From contig CAKONV010000002.1 of the NCBI GenBank assembly GCA_934098295.1, forward strand, positions 62,001-126,000: 64,000 nucleotides of DNA, read 5' to 3'. Positions 17,518-25,821 of this stretch are shown here, piece after piece. The position numbers and the translations under genes were made by a program. Below the pieces are notes generated by a model. That model was not told where the DNA came from. It saw nothing but the letters and a program-made list of their open reading frames with translations, and did no database searches. The stretch comes from an uncultured Bacilli bacterium. Its GTDB lineage: Bacteria > Bacillota_I > Bacilli_A > ML615J-28 > CAG-313. Position 1 is the first letter of the stretch. Each line of letters opens with the position of its first letter.

Positions 17518-18600
17518 CTAAGCCAAAAAATTATTGCCAAAATTAATTGATAACATATCACATAAAATTATAGCTATTAAATTATTAATAACAGGACAAA
17601 TTCTACGGATAATTGCGGGATCATGACGTCCCTTAATGGCTATTTTTGCATTTGTTTGTTTAACAAAATCAATCGTATTTTGTATTTTTCCAATCGAAGG
17701 GGTAGGTTTTATAGCCGTTTGAAAAACAACTGGCATTCCATTGCTAATTCCGCCATTAATACCACCATTATTGTTTGTTAAAGTTACCACTTTTTCATCT
17801 TCCATTTTATAGCTATCATTAGCCAAACTACCAAATGTATTAGAAAATTCAAATCCTTTTCCAAATTCTATTCCCTTTACGCCACCAATACTAAACACAG
17901 CGTTTGCAATAACACCTTCTAATGAAGAAAACCAAGGTTCACCCACGCCAACAGGAAGTCCTACAATACCAGTTTGAATAATTCCACCGATAGAGTCTTT
18001 TTTTTCTTTTAATAGCTTAAGTTGTGAAGCATATTCTTCTTTTAAGTCATTTAAAAAGTAACTATTGTTTTCGTTTAGCATTTTAATATCGCTTAAAACA
18101 TCATTAAATTTTCGATCCTTCAAAGTTCCACATTGCAGTATATGGCTACCAACATAAATATTTTTCTTAGATAATATGTCTTGACAAATGGAACCAATAG
18201 CCACAATAGCTGCGGTTATTCGACCAGAATAATGGCCACTACCACGATAGTCTTCGTAACCATTAAATTTAACATGCGTAGTATAATCAAGGTGGCTAGG
18301 TCTTGCTAAACCATAATTTTCCTTATAATTGCTACTATCAACATCATTATTATCTATTAAAATAGTAAGAGGTGCACCCGTAGTAAAATCATTAAATACT
18401 CCACTAACAATTTCAAAGTTATCTTTTTCATGTCTTGATGTTTCAAATTCATTAGGCATTCTTCTTTGTAATTGCTCGCTTATTTTATCTAGATTTATTT
18501 TTATACCAGCTGGAAGCCCATCCAATACGGCACCAATTTTATTTCCATGACTTTCACCAAATAGTGTTAAAACAATATTTTCACCAATACTATTTCGCAT
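17518..18600 (-). CDS. aroC: Chorismate synthase
   Basis: The 360-residue protein has the chorismate synthase signatures GESHGNKIGAVLDGLPAG, the RRMPNEFETSRHEKD region, RPSHLDYTTHVKF, DYRGSGHYSGR, GGINGGISNGMP and GRHDPAIIRR. It converts EPSP to chorismate using reduced FMN. The length is normal. It begins 4 bases after the stop of the chorismate mutase-aroB gene. Confidence 0.97.
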   Translation of the reverse strand: MRNSIGENIVLTLFGESHGNKIGAVLDGLPAGIKINLDKISEQLQRRMPNEFETSRHEKDNFEIVSGVFNDFTTGAPLTILIDNNDVDSSNYKENYGLARPSHLDYTTHVKFNGYEDYRGSGHYSGRITAAIVAIGSICQDILSKKNIYVGSHILQCGTLKDRKFNDVLSDIKMLNENNSYFLNDLKEEYASQLKLLKEKKDSIGGIIQTGIVGLPVGVGEPWFSSLEGVIANAVFSIGGVKGIEFGKGFEFSNTFGSLANDSYKMEDEKVVTLTNNNGGINGGISNGMPVVFQTAIKPTPSIGKIQNTIDFVKQTNAKIAIKGRHDPAIIRRICPVINNLIAIILCDMLSINFGNNFLA

Positions 18601-18604
18601 TTTA

Positions 18605-19885
18605 TTATTTGTCTCCCAATTCTAATTCTTTTTTCTTTTCTTCTAGTAAATTTTTTAACTCTTCAAGAGTAATATTTTTATTTATATAATGTCCTATTTT
18701 ATCAACATATATAATATTTATATTATTATTTTGATTTTTCTTATCGTGAACTACTTTAGATATAATTGTATCCGTATCAAGATTAATGTTTGTTGGTAAA
18801 GAAAATTTCTTTAATAATTCATAAAGTTTGTTATATACTTCTTTGTCACACATATAAAGCATGCCTAAAGCCACACACTCGCCATGATACAATTTGCCAT
18901 CGGTTATAGCCTCAATAGCATGGCCAATGGTATGTCCAAAATTTAAAGTTTTTCTCAATCCCAAGTCTTTAAAATCTTTTTCAACGACCATTTTTTTAAT
19001 TGAAATGGCTTCTTTAATAATATATGTTATATCATAAGGTTCTTTTATTGTTAAAAGATAATCAAAAAAAGTTGGCGAATGAACAATACTCATTTTAATA
19101 ACTTCAGCCATACCTTCATTAAATAATCTTTTAGAAAGGCTATTAAGGGTTAGAGGGTCAATTAAAACTCCACTAGGATTATTGAAAGTCCCAATAACAT
19201 TTTTTAAATTTTGATAATTAATTGCTGTTTTTCCACCAATGGAAGCATCAACTTGAGCTAATAAAGTTGTAGGTACTAAGTAGTGCTTAATTCCTCGCAT
19301 ATAAATTGATGCTGCAAAACTAGCTAAGTCGCATACCATACCTCCCCCTACAGCGACAATACAATCTTCTCTTGTGAATTTATTATCAATCAAATAATCA
19401 ACAATAGTTAATATGTTGTTCATTGTTTTATTATTTTCACCACAACCTATTGTATAAACAAAAACTTGATCTTTCTTCAAAAAACAATTAATATATGTGG
19501 TTGGTACATTTTTATCCGTAATCACAAGAATTTTTGATTTAATGTTAAAATAAGAATAGAATTTATTTATTGAACCATTTTCAACAATAATTGGATAATT
19601 TAAAAATATGGTATTAGCACTTGCTAAATAATTACCTTGATATTCTTTAGAAATGTCCATTACTTTAGTTATATATGAATAATAATAACTTTGCATAGAT
19701 TTATCAACTGCAACAATGTTTTTTTCGATTACTTCTTTTTCTCTTTTCTCATCATAAATATTTAAATTATTTAGTTTTTTATACCTTGCAACATCTTCAA
19801 CAACCTTTAATCTTTGTAAAAATAATTCTCGCATTTCTTTATCAATTTCATTAATTTTTTTTCTTGATTCTTCTAAATTATTCAT
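18605..19885 (-). CDS. aroB: Fused chorismate mutase-3-dehydroquinate synthase (AroH/Q-AroB)
   Basis: The 426-residue chain starts with an AroQ-class chorismate mutase (about 1-88). Its active-site residues R8, R25, K36, D45, R48, E49, S79 and Q83 correspond one-for-one in order and nearly in spacing to the E. coli set. From about 92 onward it is dehydroquinate synthase: GGGMVCDLASFAA, YLVPTTLLAQVDASIGGKT, zinc ligands E261, H318 and H334 (GMAEVIK, NFGHTIGHAIE, HGECVAL). AroB makes dehydroquinate, step two; the mutase turns the final product chorismate into prephenate. It is the first gene of the aro operon, 33 bases from a strong promoter. Both halves look intact. Confidence 0.95.
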   Translation of the reverse strand: MNNLEESRKKINEIDKEMRELFLQRLKVVEDVARYKKLNNLNIYDEKREKEVIEKNIVAVDKSMQSYYYSYITKVMDISKEYQGNYLASANTIFLNYPIIVENGSINKFYSYFNIKSKILVITDKNVPTTYINCFLKKDQVFVYTIGCGENNKTMNNILTIVDYLIDNKFTREDCIVAVGGGMVCDLASFAASIYMRGIKHYLVPTTLLAQVDASIGGKTAINYQNLKNVIGTFNNPSGVLIDPLTLNSLSKRLFNEGMAEVIKMSIVHSPTFFDYLLTIKEPYDITYIIKEAISIKKMVVEKDFKDLGLRKTLNFGHTIGHAIEAITDGKLYHGECVALGMLYMCDKEVYNKLYELLKKFSLPTNINLDTDTIISKVVHDKKNQNNNINIIYVDKIGHYINKNITLEELKNLLEEKKKELELGDK

Positions 19886-19917
19886 TGTTTTTATCCTTAC
19901 TACCTACTTACAATAAT

Positions 19918-19946
19918 ATTATACCATAATTATTTTTTTTCTTCAA
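19918..19946 (-). promoter_or_regulatory. Promoter of the chorismate operon
   Basis: On the minus strand TTGAAG (19946-19941), a 17-base spacer and TATAAT (19923-19918) with extended TG. The leader is only about 25 bases, leaving no room for a T-box or attenuator. It is divergent from the recU promoter about 40 bases away. Confidence 0.85.
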
Positions 19947-19985
19947 ACTTCTTCTTCTTTTTATTTTTATCAAGCCCCATTTTTC

Positions 19986-20014
19986 TTGAAAATTTATTTA
20001 TTTTTTGGTAAAAT
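19986..20014 (+). promoter_or_regulatory. Promoter of recU
   Basis: TTGAAA (19986-19991), a 17-base spacer and TAAAAT (20009-20014) with extended TG. A GGAGG ribosome site follows at 20028-20032. Confidence 0.8.
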
Positions 20015-20041
20015 ATCTAATGAAAATGGAGGCTTTTTAAT

Positions 20042-20668
20042 ATGAGTAAAATGGTAAAATACCCAGATGGATCCATAAGAGAAATATCTGATGGTAAAAA
20101 TATAAAAAAGGTTAATTATCGTAAGGCTAAACTAGGAATTGATTTTGAATCATTAATTAATAATAGTAATGGTTACTACTTAAACAATAATATTGCCGCT
20201 ATTTATAAAAAGCCAACTCCTATTCAAATTGTTAAAGTAGATTATCCTGCTCGAAATAAAGCTAAAATTGTTGAAGCCTACTATAGAGTTCCATCTACTA
20301 CTGATTATAATGGCATTTATAAACAAAAATATATAGATTTTGAAGCTAAATCTTGTAAAGAAATGAATTTTTCTTTCGAACGAATTTATGAACATCAAGT
20401 AAATCATCTAGAAAAAATAGATAATTTAGGTGGCATATCTTTTCTAATTATTGAATTTTCTAGCGTTAATGAAATTTATGTTTTACCTGCCAAATTATTA
20501 GTTGAAAAATTTCATGAAAGTAAGTTAGGTGGTAGGAAAAGTCTTCCATATCAATACTTTTGTGAAAATGGCATTAAAGTTGAAATTAAAATTAATCAAA
20601 CGATTGACTACTTAACAGCAGTTGATACATTATTTTTTGACGATAAAAATAAAAAAGGTACTGTATAA
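20042..20668 (+). CDS. recU: Holliday junction resolvase RecU
   Basis: The 208-residue protein matches RecU: an N-terminal extension, GIDFESLINNSNGYYL, AAIYKKPTPIQIVKVDYP, STTDYNGIYKQKYIDFEAKS carrying the catalytic Asp and Glu-x-Lys nuclease residues, HQVNHLEKIDNLGGISF, and GRKSLPY. RecU cleaves Holliday junctions during recombination in Firmicutes. It stands alone, transcribed away from the aro operon, with its own promoter and terminator. In many Bacilli recU is next to a class A PBP gene; here the PBP is 37 kb away. Confidence 0.95.
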   Translation: MSKMVKYPDGSIREISDGKNIKKVNYRKAKLGIDFESLINNSNGYYLNNNIAAIYKKPTPIQIVKVDYPARNKAKIVEAYYRVPSTTDYNGIYKQKYIDFEAKSCKEMNFSFERIYEHQVNHLEKIDNLGGISFLIIEFSSVNEIYVLPAKLLVEKFHESKLGGRKSLPYQYFCENGIKVEIKINQTIDYLTAVDTLFFDDKNKKGTV

Positions 20669-20696
20669 AATAATATATTTTATAGGGTACCTTTTT
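20652..20696 (+). terminator. Intrinsic terminator of recU overlapping its stop
   Basis: Stem AAAAAGGTAC / GTACCTTTTT with an inner stem TATAAAAT / ATTTTATA. The left arm lies in the last recU codons and the TAA stop (20666-20668) is inside the hairpin. It may also act on the opposing lipoprotein transcript. Confidence 0.8.
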
Positions 20697-20704
20697 CATA
20701 TGTT

Positions 20705-21598
20705 TTAGAAATTATTAGAATTATTTTCTATATATTTATAATCATATGTGTATGTGTTTGTTTCCACATCAAATATTACACGTACTTTTAACTTTTTAAC
20801 TATTGAACCATTTTTAATTTCTATTTTAAAATATTTAGTTTTTTCATCAACCAAATAAAACTTATATGAAGTTTTAGTTGTTGCATCTTTTTCTTTTATT
20901 TCAATCGTAGTTTTACCATCTTCTTTTTCTAATTCAAATTTTGTTTCAGAAATCTTTTTTCCATCATTATACACAACATATTTGTATGCATGTTCTTCTT
21001 CATTTTGTTCATTTTCAATTTCTTCTTCAACGATGACATAATTTTTTTCATCTTCAAATATTTTAAAAGTTGACTTAATTTCTTCTTCATCATCTTCAAT
21101 TTCGGTTTTAATTGTGCCTTCTAAAAGGAATTCTTGATCTATTGTCTTTGCAATTCCTTCAATTTTTTTTATATTTTTTGTGGACTTCTTACTTTGATGT
21201 TCTTTAGTTGTTATTTCATTGTAGTATAATTGATATACTGTTGTTTCGTTTTTTAAATTTTTTGTAGACACAATAAGTAGTTTTTCATACTCAGGTAAAT
21301 CAGAATCTTTCATTTCAATGTTAAAACCACCATTATCAGCAAGTAATTCTTCCATCATTTCTAAATACTTTTCAATGTTTTTAATATCAGTATCAGAAAG
21401 ATTGTCATCTTCGTTTTTTTCTTTTGCTGTTTTAACTAATGATTGACTATTATTAATTTGAAGAAAATTAATTGATGGTACCATTTGATAAGCTATACTA
21501 GTAGCTTCATCCCTCACTTGGTGATTTTCTTTTTGACAAGATATTGTTAAAAACAATACTCCAATTAAAACTAAAATAATTAATACATATTTTTTCAT
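20705..21598 (-). CDS. Lipoprotein related to the neighbouring anti-sigma factor
   Basis: The 297-residue protein has a short hydrophobic signal ending at Cys21 (LTISCQKE), so it is probably a lipoprotein. No known family is recognised. The C-terminal half is very acidic, with alternating charged strands (EIEDDEEEIKSTFKI, YVIVEEEIENEQNEEE, YNDGKKISETKFELE). This pattern clearly repeats in the extracytoplasmic part of the anti-sigma protein encoded upstream (EDDETNSKMKIEI, YIIIEQEKEQDEEE, YQNDKIISEYSIEYE), so the two are paralogous. It has its own copy of the putative ECF promoter at 21619-21653. It is likely a sensor, decoy or target of this envelope-stress system; the function is unproven. 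Confidence 0.75.
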   Translation of the reverse strand: MKKYVLIILVLIGVLFLTISCQKENHQVRDEATSIAYQMVPSINFLQINNSQSLVKTAKEKNEDDNLSDTDIKNIEKYLEMMEELLADNGGFNIEMKDSDLPEYEKLLIVSTKNLKNETTVYQLYYNEITTKEHQSKKSTKNIKKIEGIAKTIDQEFLLEGTIKTEIEDDEEEIKSTFKIFEDEKNYVIVEEEIENEQNEEEHAYKYVVYNDGKKISETKFELEKEDGKTTIEIKEKDATTKTSYKFYLVDEKTKYFKIEIKNGSIVKKLKVRVIFDVETNTYTYDYKYIENNSNNF

Positions 21599-21618
21599 TT
21601 ATTTTTCCTCCATTCACC

Positions 21619-21653
21619 TAATAAACAATTGGAAAAGCATTTTTATTGGTAAA
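21619..21653 (-). promoter_or_regulatory. Putative ECF-sigma promoter of the lipoprotein gene
   Basis: On the minus strand TTTACCAATAAAA (21653-21641), exactly 12 bases, then TTGTTTATTA (21628-21619). The same two blocks with the same spacing stand before the ECF sigma gene at 23207-23241. The upstream block overlaps the stop region of the anti-sigma gene. Confidence 0.7.
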
Positions 21654-22671
21654 TAGATAATTTTTTTGAAGATTTTAAAATATTTTTTTCAACAATTACT
21701 TTTTCTTTCAAAAAGTTGTATATAACAATATTGTTTCTTTCGGTAATTTCAACTTTGCCATTATATTCTAACAAATCTAATTTAAATATTAAATTGTTTT
21801 TTTGTTGATATGCTACGATTTTTTCTTTTTTATTGTTTTCTTTCATTTCAATTTTAATTTCAACATTTTTATCTTCGATTTCATATTCAATACTATACTC
21901 ACTGATAATCTTATCATTTTGATATTTTTTATATACATATTCTTCTTCATCTTGTTCTTTTTCTTGTTCAATAATTATATATTCATTACTATTTATTTCA
22001 ATTTTCATTTTGCTATTGGTTTCATCATCTTCAACTTCTGTTACACCACTAATGTTATAAGTATTGTCACCAATGGTAATTATGCCATCCATATTATATT
22101 TTTCTTCTTCATCATCTTTCTCAATCATGGTTTTATTAAAATAAATTGTATACTTTAAATCAAAATTTTCATTATAAAACGAGTTAATAATCATCTTATA
22201 ATCATAATTTTTATTACTAATTGATTCAATTTTATACTCTACACCTTGTTTTTCTAATAATTGTTTAATAGTTAAATAATGCTCATTAACTTTTGTAGCA
22301 ACATTATCTAATAATTCTTTGTTGACACTTTTAATCTTAAGATTAGTACCATTTAATAATGTTTCTTCACAATATAAATAATTAGCCGCTGTCATTATTT
22401 CAAAAGCATAAGCATCTGAGGTAGATGTGGCAATTATTGGTTTTTCAATAACTGGATTTTCTTGTTTATTTTTTTCTAATCTTATAATTATTACTATAGC
22501 TATAAGTAGCAAACAACAAGCCAGTGAAATTAAATGTTTAAAGTTAAAGCCTAAAAACCTTGGAGATTTTTTTTCATTATAATTTTTAATCACATATGGC
22601 TTAACATTTTTAACTTGAATATTATTTATTTCTTCATTTAAATCAGAAATAAACTTATCATATTTACTCAA
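21643..22671 (-). CDS. Probable anti-sigma factor, single-pass membrane protein
   Basis: The 342-residue protein has a cytoplasmic N-terminus of about 46 residues, one membrane segment at about 47-66 (ISLACCLLLIAIVIII) and an extracytoplasmic part rich in Glu, Lys, Tyr and Ile. It starts 2 bases after the stop of the ECF sigma gene, the usual place for a membrane anti-sigma. I see no ZAS HxxxCxxC zinc motif in the N-terminus, so the sigma-binding part is of another type. The outer domain is paralogous to the adjacent lipoprotein. The role is inferred from position and topology. Confidence 0.75.
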   Translation of the reverse strand: MSKYDKFISDLNEEINNIQVKNVKPYVIKNYNEKKSPRFLGFNFKHLISLACCLLLIAIVIIIRLEKNKQENPVIEKPIIATSTSDAYAFEIMTAANYLYCEETLLNGTNLKIKSVNKELLDNVATKVNEHYLTIKQLLEKQGVEYKIESISNKNYDYKMIINSFYNENFDLKYTIYFNKTMIEKDDEEEKYNMDGIITIGDNTYNISGVTEVEDDETNSKMKIEINSNEYIIIEQEKEQDEEEYVYKKYQNDKIISEYSIEYEIEDKNVEIKIEMKENNKKEKIVAYQQKNNLIFKLDLLEYNGKVEITERNNIVIYNFLKEKVIVEKNILKSSKKLSIYQ

Positions 22672-22673
22672 TC

Positions 22674-23192
22674 CTATTCACCTACCTTTTCTTTCATTTT
22701 TTTTAAAGCTTTATTATATAACCAAGTAATTGTTCCTAGTGGTTTTTTCATTATTTTGGCTATTTCCCGATGTTTTAAGCCATCTACTATGTGAAAAATA
22801 AATACTTGCAGTTCATCGCCACTTAAAACTTCATATACTAAATCTAATAGAGGAGTTGGAGTATTTTCAATATAGGAACTTTTAGTATCTATAAAATCAC
22901 ATAATGTTTCTTTTTTTCTTCTGTTATATTCGTTTATAGAAAGATTACGAGCGATAGTTACAATAAAAGCAATAACATTGGTTTTTTCTTTATATTTGTG
23001 AATATTATTTAAAAAGCGCAAATAGGTATCTTGCATAAGTTCATCGGCAATCATCCTATTTTTGACAATGCTTAATATTGAAACATATACTTGCCGTTTT
23101 GTTAATTCATAAAAATCATCAAAGGCATCCATATTATTATTCTTTAATTGTATAATGACGTCATGCATTTGATTAGTATCTATTCTGTCCAT
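22674..23192 (-). CDS. ECF-family RNA polymerase sigma factor
   Basis: Sigma region 2 is seen in YVSILSIVKNRMIADELMQDTYLRFLNNIHKY and the following AFIVTIARNLSINEYNRRKK. Region 4 is seen in LKHREIAKIMKKPLGTITWLYNKALKKMKE. I place the start at the ATG at 23192 (172 residues) because AGAGGAAT sits 5-7 bases before it; an upstream in-frame ATG at 23216 has no ribosome site and lies inside the putative promoter. Such sigma factors direct envelope-stress or similar regulons. It is followed by its anti-sigma factor and a lipoprotein, and is preceded by a motif shared with the lipoprotein gene, suggesting autoregulation. Confidence 0.9.
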   Translation of the reverse strand: MDRIDTNQMHDVIIQLKNNNMDAFDDFYELTKRQVYVSILSIVKNRMIADELMQDTYLRFLNNIHKYKEKTNVIAFIVTIARNLSINEYNRRKKETLCDFIDTKSSYIENTPTPLLDLVYEVLSGDELQVFIFHIVDGLKHREIAKIMKKPLGTITWLYNKALKKMKEKVGE

Positions 23193-23206
23193 AATAATTC
23201 CTCTAT

Positions 23207-23241
23207 TAATAAACAAATTTATTTGTTGTTTTATTGGTAAA
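23207..23241 (-). promoter_or_regulatory. Putative autoregulatory ECF promoter of the sigma gene
   Basis: On the minus strand TTTACCAATAAAA (23241-23229), 12 bases, TTGTTTATTA (23216-23207), identical in both blocks and spacing to 21619-21653. It ends about 15 bases before the chosen start codon, so the leader is very short. Confidence 0.7.
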
Positions 23242-23263
23242 ATTTATAATTTATTGATTAAAT

Positions 23264-23302
23264 AAAAAGCTACTATAATCAACAAATTATAATAGCTTTT
23301 TT
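23264..23302 (-). terminator. Intrinsic terminator after upp
   Basis: Inverted repeat AAAAAGCTACTATAAT / ATTATAATAGCTTTTT (one G-U pair) with a short loop and a T tract on the minus strand, directly after the upp stop. Confidence 0.85.
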
Positions 23303-23308
23303 AAAAGC

Positions 23309-23938
23309 TTATTTTGTGCCAAATAAACGATCTCCACAATCGCCTAATCCAGGAACAATATAACCATTTTCATTCAATTTTTCATCTTTAGCGGCTAAGA
23401 AAATATCAACATCAGGATGATGTTTTTGAACATTTTGTATACCCTCTTCAACTCCAACAATGCCCATATATATTATGTTTTTGGCACCTTTTTCCTTTAA
23501 AATATCGATAGCCTTTACACAGCTTCCACCAGTTGCAAGCATAGGGTCAACTAGTAATACAGTTGCTTTATCAATATTATTTGGGAATTTAGCGTAATAT
23601 AATTGGGGTTCTAGAGTTTCTTCATTTCTAAATAATCCAATATATCCTACTTTTGCTTGTGGAATAAGTTGATGAATACCATCAACCATGCCTAATCCAG
23701 CTCTTAAGATAGGAACTACTACAACATCACCAGCAAGAGTTTTTGATTCTGCTATAGAAATTGGAGTTTTTACTTTCACAGCTTTTACAGGTAATTCTCT
23801 TGTTGCTTCATAAGCCATCAATGTGGCAATTTCACCAACAGTTTCTCTAAAATCTTTTGTGTTTGTCTTTTCATCACGAATAATGGATAATTTATGACTC
23901 ATTAAAGGATGATTAAAAATTGTTACTTTACCATTCAT
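23309..23938 (-). CDS. upp: Uracil phosphoribosyltransferase
   Basis: The 209-residue protein has [18 protein letters not shown] at the N-terminus, [27 protein letters not shown] (the PRPP loop) and [14 protein letters not shown] at the C-terminus. All are diagnostic of uracil phosphoribosyltransferase, which salvages uracil to UMP. The length is normal. It has an AGGAGG site and lies between recA and the ECF sigma gene. Confidence 0.97.
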   Translation of the reverse strand: MNGKVTIFNHPLMSHKLSIIRDEKTNTKDFRETVGEIATLMAYEATRELPVKAVKVKTPISIAESKTLAGDVVVVPILRAGLGMVDGIHQLIPQAKVGYIGLFRNEETLEPQLYYAKFPNNIDKATVLLVDPMLATGGSCVKAIDILKEKGAKNIIYMGIVGVEEGIQNVQKHHPDVDIFLAAKDEKLNENGYIVPGLGDCGDRLFGTK

Positions 23939-23970
23939 ATTTTCTTTTCCTCCTAGTATATTGTCTTAAA

Positions 23971-23998
23971 AAAGCGAAATGGAATACCCATTTCGTTT
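23971..23998 (-). terminator. Intrinsic terminator after recA
   Basis: Stem AAAGCGAAATGG / CCATTTCGTTT with a 5-base loop, followed on the minus strand by TTTTTTAAG. Confidence 0.8.
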
Positions 23999-24019
23999 CT
24001 TAATACCTTCTTTAAATGT

Positions 24020-25054
24020 CTAAAGTTGTTCTCTAATTTTGTCTTCAATTTCTTTTGCTAAATTCGGATTATTCTTAATAACCTCTTTAACATTTTCACG
24101 GCCTTGACCAAGTCGTTCGCCATTATATGAGAACCATGCACCACTCTTATCAATGATGTCATACTTTACACCTAAATCTAATATTTCACCTTCATGGGAA
24201 ATGCCTTTACCATATATTAAATCAACTTCCGCTGTCTTAAATGGAGGGGCCACCTTGTTTTTTACAACTTTAATTCTAGTTAAATTACCAATAGCATCCG
24301 TGCCATCTTTAAGCTGATCAACTCTTCTAATATCTAAACGAATTGTTGCATAAAACTTAAGAGCTCTACCACCAGAAGTAGTTTCTGGATTACCGAATAA
24401 AACACCAACTTTTTCTCTTATTTGGTTAATAAATATTGCAACTGTTTTACTCTTATTAATAACACCTGCTAATTTACGCATAGCTTGGCTCATCAATCTT
24501 GCTTGCAATCCGACATGACTTGCTCCCATATCACCTTCAATTTCAGCCTTTGGAACAAGTGCTGCAACAGAATCAATAACAATAATAGAAATAACATTAC
24601 TACGAACTAAAGCTTCAACAATCTCTAAGGCTTGTTCACCATCATCTGGTTGTGAAACTATTAAATTATCAATATCAACACCTAAGGCCTTTGCATAACT
24701 TGGATCTAGTGCATGTTCAGCATCAACAAATGCTGCATACCCACCTTGTTTTTGAGCTTCGGCTATAGCGTGCAATGCGAAAGTGGTTTTACCACTAGAT
24801 TCAGGACCGAATATTTCAATAATTCTACCCTTTGGATATCCTCCAACTCCCATAGCTGTATCTAAAGCAATTGAACCAGAAGGAATGACATCTATCTTTT
24901 CTTGAGCGGCATCACCTAATCTCATTACAGAACCTTTACCATAGGTTTTTTCAATTGATTTAAAAGCTTCCGCTAATGCTTTTTCTTTTTCAGCATTTTT
25001 TTGTTCAAGTTCTAAATCATCAATTTTTAATTGTTTAGCATTCTTTTCTGCCAT
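24020..25054 (-). CDS. recA: Recombinase RecA
   Basis: The 344-residue RecA has the Walker A loop [27 protein letters not shown], the Walker [21 protein letters not shown]2-region motifs [17 protein letters not shown] and GGRALKFYA. About 25 extra charged residues precede the usual core start ([15 protein letters not shown]). It forms the strand-exchange filament and triggers LexA cleavage. It follows pgsA by 10 bases, as pgsA-(cinA)-recA in Bacilli; cinA is missing here. I did not find a LexA box in the short gap. Confidence 0.98.
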   Translation of the reverse strand: MAEKNAKQLKIDDLELEQKNAEKEKALAEAFKSIEKTYGKGSVMRLGDAAQEKIDVIPSGSIALDTAMGVGGYPKGRIIEIFGPESSGKTTFALHAIAEAQKQGGYAAFVDAEHALDPSYAKALGVDIDNLIVSQPDDGEQALEIVEALVRSNVISIIVIDSVAALVPKAEIEGDMGASHVGLQARLMSQAMRKLAGVINKSKTVAIFINQIREKVGVLFGNPETTSGGRALKFYATIRLDIRRVDQLKDGTDAIGNLTRIKVVKNKVAPPFKTAEVDLIYGKGISHEGEILDLGVKYDIIDKSGAWFSYNGERLGQGRENVKEVIKNNPNLAKEIEDKIREQL

Positions 25055-25064
25055 TATTTACTCC

Positions 25065-25751
25065 TTATTTACTGGATTTTTTCTTTTCATTTTTATCAAC
25101 TAGCAAATTAATATTTTGAGTAACATAACTTGCACCACTTAAAATCGTTGATATCAATGTTAAATATATTAATAACTTTGCAATAACCACAAAACCGGTT
25201 GAATATGCTTGATATTGTAGACCATCATTAGTTTTAGTGATAGCACAACCACAAAGTAGGAATAAGATGGTGATAAATTGCACGGTTGTTTTAACTTTAC
25301 CGTACCAGGAAGCTGCTATTACTTTTTTCTTATTAGCAGCAACTAGACGAATTCCAGAAACTATAAATTCTCTAGCCATAATTATTACAATCATCCACCA
25401 TTCAATTAGTGATTGCAATTCTTGACCATTTTTTACTCGAAATTTCAAGCCATAATAGCGACCTTGATCTAAAATAATCATTAGCAATGTCATAACAAGT
25501 AATTTATCTGCGATTGGGTCTAAAAACTTTCCAAGATCAGTTACAAGATTTCTAGATCTTGCAATCTTTCCATCAAGTAAATCAGTCATAGCTCCAATAA
25601 ATGTTAGAATCAAGATAATAAAGTTACAAACTGATAAATGTGGTAAACCATTAAATACTGCTACATTACGTAATGGTTCAATTGCATAAACTATCATAAT
25701 AATAGGTATTAAAAAAATTCTACCCAGTGTTAATTTATTAGGTAAGTTCAT
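25065..25751 (-). CDS. pgsA: CDP-diacylglycerol-glycerol-3-phosphate 3-phosphatidyltransferase
   Basis: The 228-residue membrane protein contains the CDP-alcohol phosphatidyltransferase motif DLLDGKIARSRNLVTDLGKFLDPIADK (DGx2ARx8Gx3Dx3D) and about five hydrophobic segments. PgsA makes phosphatidylglycerol phosphate. The N-terminal NLPNKLTLGRIFLIPI is typical of PgsA. It is the first gene of the pgsA-recA unit, with a consensus promoter just upstream. Confidence 0.95.
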   Translation of the reverse strand: MNLPNKLTLGRIFLIPIIMIVYAIEPLRNVAVFNGLPHLSVCNFIILILTFIGAMTDLLDGKIARSRNLVTDLGKFLDPIADKLLVMTLLMIILDQGRYYGLKFRVKNGQELQSLIEWWMIVIIMAREFIVSGIRLVAANKKKVIAASWYGKVKTTVQFITILFLLCGCAITKTNDGLQYQAYSTGFVVIAKLLIYLTLISTILSGASYVTQNINLLVDKNEKKKSSK

Positions 25752-25771
25752 ATTGCACCTCTTTTACAATT

Positions 25772-25800
25772 ATTATACCAAAAAATTGATATTATTGCAA
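25772..25800 (-). promoter_or_regulatory. Promoter of pgsA-recA
   Basis: On the minus strand TTGCAA (25800-25795), a 17-base spacer and TATAAT (25777-25772) with extended TG. Confidence 0.85.
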
Positions 25801-25821
25801 GCACATAAAACTCTTTTTTAC

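Noticed and set aside
21802..22158. Plus-strand Phe/Ile-rich frame of 118 codons
   Set aside because: It is the antisense of the Glu/Lys-rich anti-sigma gene; the composition is explained by GAA/AAA codons read backwards.
23193..23216. Upstream start (ATG at 23216) for the ECF sigma gene
   Set aside because: It has no ribosome site and lies in the putative promoter, while the ATG at 23192 has AGAGGAAT.
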